Source of the DNA: Granulicella mallensis MP5ACTX8
GTDB lineage: Bacteria; Acidobacteriota; Terriglobia; Terriglobales; Acidobacteriaceae
Assembly: GCF_000178955.2 (NCBI RefSeq)
Contig: NC_016631.1
Span: 3,286,001-3,350,000 of the forward strand
Direction of reading: 5' to 3'
DNA length: 64,000 bases
The notes under the pieces are model-generated. The model searched no databases. It was not told the origin of the DNA and saw only the letters and a list, made by a program, of their open reading frames with translations. Every line of letters starts with the position of its first letter. The stretch's first letter is position 1. The position numbers and the translations under genes were made by a program. Below are positions 59,515-64,000 of the stretch, in pieces.

Positions 59515-61113
59515 CTAGTTTACTGCTCTTCGCCCCATAAAACTCATAGCCAGCATCGCGGCGCTTACCAGGGCACATATCCAGGCAAGCCAATCGCCAT
59601 GCCTGGTATAGAAAGTCAGCCCTTCCCTATAGCCAAAAGCGACCTCGATCGAGCCCCGGATATGGCGTGGCATACTCGCCGTAATACGGCCATAGGGATC
59701 GATCGCGCCTGTAAGTCCGGTATTGGTCGCGCGTAAAACCCACCGGTTATTTTCAATCGCCCGCATCCGAACCATATCCAGATGCTCCCAGGGAGCGCTT
59801 GTATCGCCATACCAGCCATCATCCGAGATATTCACCAGCACCTGAGAACCGTCACCGACAAAGCGACGGATATCGTCACCAAAGATCGACTCGTAACAGA
59901 TGAAGACACCATATTTCTTGCCTCCGGTGTCGAATAAGCTCCGCTGCAATCCAGGCACGAACAATAGATCATCCAGCAGATGACCCACGAAGAAAAATAA
60001 CGGCTTATAAGGCGTGTATTCCCCAAAGGGCACGAGATGCATCTTGTCGTAGCGCCCGGCACGGCTTCCGTCGGCAGCAAAGAACGTCGAAGAGTTATAG
60101 ACATGCCCAAGGCCATCGCTATCGCGCGGCGCCAGGCTTATATCGTTCACAATCACCGAAGTACCAGAGCGCCTGGCTACCTCGCCCATGGCCTGCAGAA
60201 AATAAGGATCACCGTCCCTAAATGCTGTCGGAGCCTCGGGCCAGACAATCATATCCGGCTTTGGAGAAGAATTCGCCGCCCCACCGTGAATTCCCGGAGT
60301 GAACTGAGGATGCAGACTTAGATCCGTAAAAGAGGCTAACATCTGCGGTTCCGTCTCTGGAGTCGCAGGTGCTTCCGCTCCGATTCCGAGGTTCTCCTGC
60401 AATAAAACAGCTCGCGCAGTCGCCTCTGAACTGGCTGACGGCGACCGATGTCCCGCAACCAATGTTGTCACAATCGTTAACACGGCTGCGAATATTGGTC
60501 CGGCATAGGAATTTTTACCCTGCCTCGGGAAGACTCGCGATACCCAGAGAATATTGACCAGCACAATAACAAAGGACAGACCGAAGACGCCTGTCCACGG
60601 GGCTAAACGGGTAACCGTAAGATTGTCGACCTGGGTATAACCCAACAGATCCCAGGGAAATCCCGTGATACGAGCCCTGGCAAGTTCCACGCCCACCCAT
60701 ACGAACGGCACGATCCAAAGTACTGTCTGCGGCGAAAATTTGCGGTGCAGAAGACCCACCAGCCATCCAAATAGTCCGTGATAGAGACCGACATATAACG
60801 AAAATAAGACCAGAATTCCGAACGCCGCGGCACTGGGAATGCCCCCATAAAGATGCATGGTCCGGTAGACCCAATAGCAATTTCCCATGTACCAGAAGAA
60901 GCCACAGATATAACCGAGAAGCGCTGTTTGAGCGGGTCTCAAGCGATTTCCATGAGTATCTTTACCCAGCAGCGCCATGAGCAGAGGCACCAGGCAAAAC
61001 CAGCAAAAAACTCTACGCCAGGAAGGTACAGGTCCTGAAATAGGAAACGGCAGCACCTGCAATAACGACGATAGAATCGTGAGTGTCCAGAGACGTAGAG
61101 GGATAGTCCGCAT
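59515..61113 (-). CDS. lnt: Apolipoprotein N-acyltransferase
   Basis: Inner-membrane enzyme that adds the third acyl chain to lipoproteins. The first 200 residues hold about seven hydrophobic segments (such as LGYICGFFWYMGNCYWVYRTMHLYGG and PFVWVGVELARARITGFPWDLLGYTQ). The carbon-nitrogen-hydrolase domain follows with the catalytic triad: Glu in MIVWPEAPTAF, Lys in YDKMHLVPFGEYTPYK and Cys in GVFICYESIFGDDIRR. WLREMTDTG-like RATNTGLTGAIDPYGRI comes later. The ATG at 61113 is used; a GTG six codons earlier is the alternative and neither has a clear binding site. It is followed directly by prfB. Confidence 0.94.
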   Translation of the reverse strand: MRTIPLRLWTLTILSSLLQVLPFPISGPVPSWRRVFCWFCLVPLLMALLGKDTHGNRLRPAQTALLGYICGFFWYMGNCYWVYRTMHLYGGIPSAAAFGILVLFSLYVGLYHGLFGWLVGLLHRKFSPQTVLWIVPFVWVGVELARARITGFPWDLLGYTQVDNLTVTRLAPWTGVFGLSFVIVLVNILWVSRVFPRQGKNSYAGPIFAAVLTIVTTLVAGHRSPSASSEATARAVLLQENLGIGAEAPATPETEPQMLASFTDLSLHPQFTPGIHGGAANSSPKPDMIVWPEAPTAFRDGDPYFLQAMGEVARRSGTSVIVNDISLAPRDSDGLGHVYNSSTFFAADGSRAGRYDKMHLVPFGEYTPYKPLFFFVGHLLDDLLFVPGLQRSLFDTGGKKYGVFICYESIFGDDIRRFVGDGSQVLVNISDDGWYGDTSAPWEHLDMVRMRAIENNRWVLRATNTGLTGAIDPYGRITASMPRHIRGSIEVAFGYREGLTFYTRHGDWLAWICALVSAAMLAMSFMGRRAVN

Positions 61114-61264
61114 CGGTTTCGAGTCTAGCACTCAGAGTACGAGCAGACTGTCACGGGATTATTACGGCTTAGCCACACGAAGAAGAGGCGAAATAAGAAC
61201 CAACTTATATGCGCCTTAGCGCTATCTCATACGTCAAAACAGAAAGAAGATCGTAATTTATCGA

Positions 61265-61292
61265 TTGCAATTGTAGAATCGAAGACTATATG
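61265..61292 (+). promoter_or_regulatory. Probable promoter of the AT-hook gene
   Basis: TTGCAA (61265-61270) and TATATG (61287-61292) with a 16-base spacer lie about 70 bp before the start codon in an unusually A/T-rich stretch of 100 bp. Confidence 0.5.
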
Positions 61293-61364
61293 GTGTAAGT
61301 CCATCGCAGTTATTTCTAGCAACAGATACGATGGAATTAGAAAGAATGAATGGAGATTTCAAAA

Positions 61365-61706
61365 ATGGACTTCAATCGCATTGTGTCGGAGCTGGACGCT
61401 GAGATAGCACGACTGCAACATATTCGCTCTGCCCTTACGGCAGGTGCCGGGACAAGCACCGCTACCTCCAGCGTAGCCCCCACCGCTCTCGCCAAGAAGT
61501 CGGGACGTGGCCGTCCCAAGGGCAGCAAAAATGCTCCCAAGCCCGGAGCCGTCAAGGCCGCACAGGTAGCAGCACCGAAGCCCGTTGCCGCAAAGGCCGC
61601 CAAGAGCGCAGGCAAGCGCAAGCTGAGCCCCGAGGGCCGCAAGCGCATCGCCGAAGCCATGAAGCGCCGCTGGGCTGAGCGTCGCAAGGAAACCGCGAAG
61701 AAGTAG
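61365..61706 (+). CDS. Small basic AT-hook protein
   Basis: A 113-residue, Lys/Ala-rich protein. The N-terminal helix MDFNRIVSELDAEIARLQHIRSAL looks like a coiled-coil or oligomerisation segment. Then comes GRGRPKGSKN, a canonical AT-hook (GRP core flanked by basic residues), an Ala/Lys/Pro linker resembling histone-H1-like tails, and a C-terminal basic helix KLSPEGRKRIAEAMKRRWAERRKETAKK. It probably binds the DNA minor groove as a nucleoid-associated protein or local regulator. The ATG at 61365 has GGAG nine bases upstream and is favoured over the ATG 15 bases earlier. It is monocistronic, with a strong hairpin after it. The family is widespread in Acidobacteria, with no known function that I can name. 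Confidence 0.8.
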   Translation: MDFNRIVSELDAEIARLQHIRSALTAGAGTSTATSSVAPTALAKKSGRGRPKGSKNAPKPGAVKAAQVAAPKPVAAKAAKSAGKRKLSPEGRKRIAEAMKRRWAERRKETAKK

Positions 61707-61726
61707 TCTTTCCATCCAGATTGGAA

Positions 61727-61778
61727 CTACAAAGAGAGAATGGAACCTGAAGACTCAGGCTCCATTCTCTCTTTGTAG
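61727..61778 (+). terminator. Strong hairpin after the AT-hook gene
   Basis: 24-base arms (61727-61750 and 61755-61778) pair with a single mismatch around the four-base loop AGAC. It sits 20 bases after the stop. No T tract follows, so termination may depend on the strength of the stem. Confidence 0.82.
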
Positions 61779-61841
61779 CGTTGGCGCTATCTCCAATCTC
61801 ATGGCCACCCAGAGCTAGAAATCGATGTCCGCGAAAACTAT

Positions 61842-61885
61842 AGGGCTGAAGGCCTGATCTGTGAGTCGATCAGGCCTTCAGCCCT
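61842..61885. repeat. Perfect 17-bp palindrome of the GGCCTTCAGCCC family
   Basis: AGGGCTGAAGGCCTGAT (61842-61858) and ATCAGGCCTTCAGCCCT (61869-61885) pair exactly around a 10-base loop. Related words lie at 15173-15185 and 44137-44155. In this 326-bp space (61707-62032) it and the AT-hook terminator are the only features. Confidence 0.75.
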
Positions 61886-62032
61886 AAGTTTGTATTTATT
61901 CTCATTCCAGCCCAGACGACATCGCAGCTTCAGCGCTGAGTACGTACTAGCTCCGAAAATGAGTTTCCCTGGAGGACAAGAAAAACGAAATGATCGCACG
62001 GCCACGGATTCTGGACACGTCGCAAGCCATTA

Positions 62033-62680
62033 CTAATGGATTGCAATCACTTCGCGCACATTATCCTTGCCCAGAAAGAAGCGCACCCTGCTGTATCCCT
62101 CCAGAAACTTCTCGATCTGGCGGGTTTGATAGACCGCCTGCACCGGAAAATTCCCTGAATTCAGCACGATCAGGTTCTCGCTATCCGTGAGCTGATAGCG
62201 GGAAAAGGCAGTCCCTGGCCCGTCAAGACGGCCATGAAAGAAAGCCAGCAGGCTACCATCCGGGCGAAGCACCTGGCGCAGCCGCTGAAATAAAGCCGGA
62301 ACCAACTGTGGTGGCAGGTAGTTTGCGGTATCCCAGAGAAGAATGACATCGAAGTCTCGCTGCGAAAAATCGAGGTTGGCGGCAACAAAGGCGTCCGTAT
62401 CGAACTCCGGCTGGCTTCCCTTCTTCGCGTCGGCCTCAGCCGGCTTCAACCATTCCGGCCGAGCCGCATCCTGCACGATATTCGACATATAAACGCTATG
62501 TCCCAGAGAAGTCAGGTAGTTGATATTGGCTGGCGAGGTCGCGCCAAAATCGAGTACCCGCAGAGCTTCACTCGCCTTCATCAGCGTGAGAATATCGTTC
62601 CAGCCCCGAGAATGACGCGTCGAACTTTCTCCAGTCCCATTGCCACCGGAGTCCTTACCTTTTTTGAAGAGGTCAAACAT
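62033..62680 (-). CDS. Class I SAM-dependent methyltransferase-like protein
   Basis: A 215-residue protein. LRVLDFGATSPANINYLTSLGHSVYMSNI matches motif I with an altered Gly loop (DFGATSP in place of D-x-G-x-G-x-G). FDVILLWDTANYLPPQLVPALFQRLRQVLRPDGSLLAFFHG matches motifs IV to VI of a Rossmann methyltransferase. The N-terminal 30 residues are polar and flexible (FKKGKDSGGNGTGESS). The substrate is unknown. It stands alone, facing the AT-hook gene. Confidence 0.75.
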   Translation of the reverse strand: MFDLFKKGKDSGGNGTGESSTRHSRGWNDILTLMKASEALRVLDFGATSPANINYLTSLGHSVYMSNIVQDAARPEWLKPAEADAKKGSQPEFDTDAFVAANLDFSQRDFDVILLWDTANYLPPQLVPALFQRLRQVLRPDGSLLAFFHGRLDGPGTAFSRYQLTDSENLIVLNSGNFPVQAVYQTRQIEKFLEGYSRVRFFLGKDNVREVIAIH

Positions 62681-62900
62681 GGCTAGCTTTCCAGAGTCGA
62701 AAAGACTCTCAGGCTTTTCCTTCCGTCAGCGTAACAGTGCCTTTCACAAGCCCCGTCGTTTCATTAAACTTTATGGCGTGACCGCTATCCCCTAAGGGTT
62801 ACAGTAGCACTGAGCCGAACTATACCCAAGCAAATGCGGAAGTACAATCACCTTCCGCCCAAACTTATGCGTCTAAGGTTTACAGCGAGGCTTCTGCAGA

Positions 62901-63827
62901 TTGAGATTTTTGACACGACTTTCATTGCCGCAGGTGGAATCCGGAAGCTTTGCGACAATTTTGCTTCTGTTTTGCAGCGCAACTCTCCCTGCTTGCCTAT
63001 CAGGCATAGCAACCCAGGCGTTCGCACAAAATCAGACCTCAGTAGCGCTTCCTTCTGAGCCCCCACGGTTCTGGATCGAGCAGGCAGCAGCCAATGAGCA
63101 GCACATCATCGAAGCTGACGGCACCTTCCCGCTACGCTACCGTCAACGCAAGGTCGACGCCAAAGGCGACACCACGCGCGAGATCATCGAAAGCCGGGAG
63201 GGCGCTGTTGCGCGACTGATCGAGCGGAATGGACAACCCATCACCGCCAGCGAAGACACCGGCGAGCGCCAGAGGCTGACGGACGCGCTGGCCTCTCCAG
63301 CCGACTTCATCAAGCATCACAAGCGTGACTCCGGCACACGCTCCGACGTTCTTAGCCTGGTCCGGCTGATCCCGCAGGCCATGACCTTTACCTATGTCCC
63401 CGGACAGCCGCAGCCCCAGAACGCAACCTCGCGGCAGATTGTGATCGACTTTCAGCCTGATCCCAAGTTCAAGCCACCGACCATCCTCTCCAGCGCGCTT
63501 ACCGGCCTTGCGGGCCGGTTCTGGATCGACGAGAGGACCCACCAGCTAACGCGTGGCGAGGCGCATGTTCTCCATACCGTCGACTTTGGCTGGGGAATAC
63601 TCGGCAGCATCCATCCGGGCGGCACCGTGGAGTTCGAGCAGGCCGATGCCGGCAGCGGCCGCTGGGTCTACTCGCATGTGGATGCGCATCTCGTCTTTCG
63701 CGTACTGGTCAAGACCGTACCCGAGAACACGCTGATGACGAACACAAACTTCCGCCAGCTACCGGCACAGATCTCCTATCAGGATGCCATTCACATCCTG
63801 CTGGCGATGCCCATTCCCCTGAAGTAG
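62901..63827 (+). CDS. Secreted protein of unknown function
   Basis: A 308-residue protein whose start is uncertain (TTG at 62901 with GAGG ten bases upstream, or a GTG at 62934). The hydrophobic FATILLLFCSATLPACL followed by ATQAFAQ is a signal peptide. Mature words such as FPLRYRQRKVDAKGDTTREIIESREGAVARLIERNGQPIT and RQIVIDFQPDPKFKPPTILSSALTGLAGRFWIDERTHQLTRGEAHVL suggest a beta-rich periplasmic or outer-membrane-linked protein, possibly related to outer-membrane lipoprotein-sorting folds. I do not recognise a named family. The gene is intact, and its base composition is like that of its neighbours. Confidence 0.7.
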   Translation: MRFLTRLSLPQVESGSFATILLLFCSATLPACLSGIATQAFAQNQTSVALPSEPPRFWIEQAAANEQHIIEADGTFPLRYRQRKVDAKGDTTREIIESREGAVARLIERNGQPITASEDTGERQRLTDALASPADFIKHHKRDSGTRSDVLSLVRLIPQAMTFTYVPGQPQPQNATSRQIVIDFQPDPKFKPPTILSSALTGLAGRFWIDERTHQLTRGEAHVLHTVDFGWGILGSIHPGGTVEFEQADAGSGRWVYSHVDAHLVFRVLVKTVPENTLMTNTNFRQLPAQISYQDAIHILLAMPIPLK

Positions 63828-63835
63828 AACAACGC

Positions 63836-64000
63836 CTACAGGCTGCGCCACCGCACGGTAATGGCCTCGATGCGATCGCGCTGAACTTCAAAGCCGCGGC
63901 CCGGCGTCGTGGGCACAGTGATCTCGCCCTTCGCGCTCACCGTCACCTCCGGCTCGATAATGTCCTGCGCCCAGTACCGCTTTGAGGCAGACACATCTCC
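63836..64000 (-). CDS. C-terminus of an enolase-superfamily enzyme, cut by the window edge
   Basis: The last 54 codons read [20 protein letters not shown], then [14 protein letters not shown] and [14 protein letters not shown] before a TAG. RYWA-DIIEPEV and TPG-GFEV are typical of the C-terminal end of mandelate-racemase-type or acid-sugar dehydratase members. The start and active site are outside the window, so the reaction cannot be named. Confidence 0.6.
   Translation of the reverse strand, partial: GDVSASKRYWAQDIIEPEVTVSAKGEITVPTTPGRGFEVQRDRIEAITVRWRSL

Noticed and set aside
1-64000. tRNA, rRNA, integrase, transposase or phage genes.
   Set aside because: None was recognised on either strand; the region looks chromosomal with only small non-coding repeats.

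Overview
The window reads as a chromosomal segment of a soil acidobacterium of the Terriglobia type (relatives such as Granulicella, Terriglobus or Edaphobacter). This is inferred from three things: the very large Oar-like TonB-dependent receptors with an N-terminal carboxypeptidase-regulatory domain and no SusD partner; the long palindromic dispersed repeats of the 'GTCATTCCGAGCGCAGCGAG' and 'CGTCATCCTGAGCGGAGCG' kinds scattered between genes; and the mix of secreted glycosidases, LacI regulators and M20-type hydrolases. No rRNA, tRNA, CRISPR array, integrase or transposase was seen.

Layout. (1) 0-3.6 kb: housekeeping genes murB, a bacilliredoxin, proC and a heme A synthase. (2) 3.8-12.3 kb, minus strand: a complete reductive pyrimidine-degradation operon. 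In transcription order it holds an M20 N-carbamoyl amidohydrolase, preT, preA, dihydropyrimidinase, an NCS1 nucleobase permease and an omega-aminotransferase. Together they would import uracil or thymine, reduce it, open the ring, decarbamoylate it and transaminate the beta-amino acid. (3) 12.4-36.9 kb: a glycan-utilisation region. It holds a GH3 beta-glycosidase with an internal PA14-like domain; a GH-D clan galactosidase, a GH95 fucosidase and an SGNH esterase in one operon; two paralogous TonB receptors; a sodium:solute symporter with a GH36 alpha-galactosidase; a GH27 alpha-galactosidase with a tandem carbohydrate-binding tail; and a LacI-family repressor. Copies of one palindrome (TGTATACGTATACA) sit immediately downstream of near-consensus promoters of both receptor genes, and another sits between the GH27 and LacI genes, which suggests one local regulon. 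A decayed copy of the symporter gene beside the first receptor shows that the receptor/symporter module was duplicated. (4) 37.3-41.1 kb: an L-fucose catabolic operon (SDR dehydrogenase, L-fuconate dehydratase, RhaT-type permease, GntR regulator). It would consume the fucose released by GH95. (5) 41.4-46.6 kb: a ROK sugar kinase and MFS sugar porter, then a GH105 hydrolase divergent from a second LacI regulator.

(6) 46.7-64 kb: LytS/LytTR two-component pair, cytochrome P460, a Bcr/CflA exporter, Tex, RarA, a TrmH/SpoU methyltransferase, threonylcarbamoyl-AMP synthase, a YdcF-like protein, a fatty-acid hydroxylase, prfB with its programmed +1 frameshift, lnt, an AT-hook protein, a methyltransferase, a secreted protein of unknown function and the C-terminus of an enolase-superfamily enzyme cut by the window edge.

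The most interesting system is region 3 with 4: a SusD-less, LacI-controlled polysaccharide utilisation locus for an alpha-galactose- and fucose-bearing plant or microbial glycan, in which extracellular enzymes, outer-membrane receptors, inner-membrane transporters and fucose catabolism are co-located. All functions are inferred from sequence motifs read by eye; no database search was possible.
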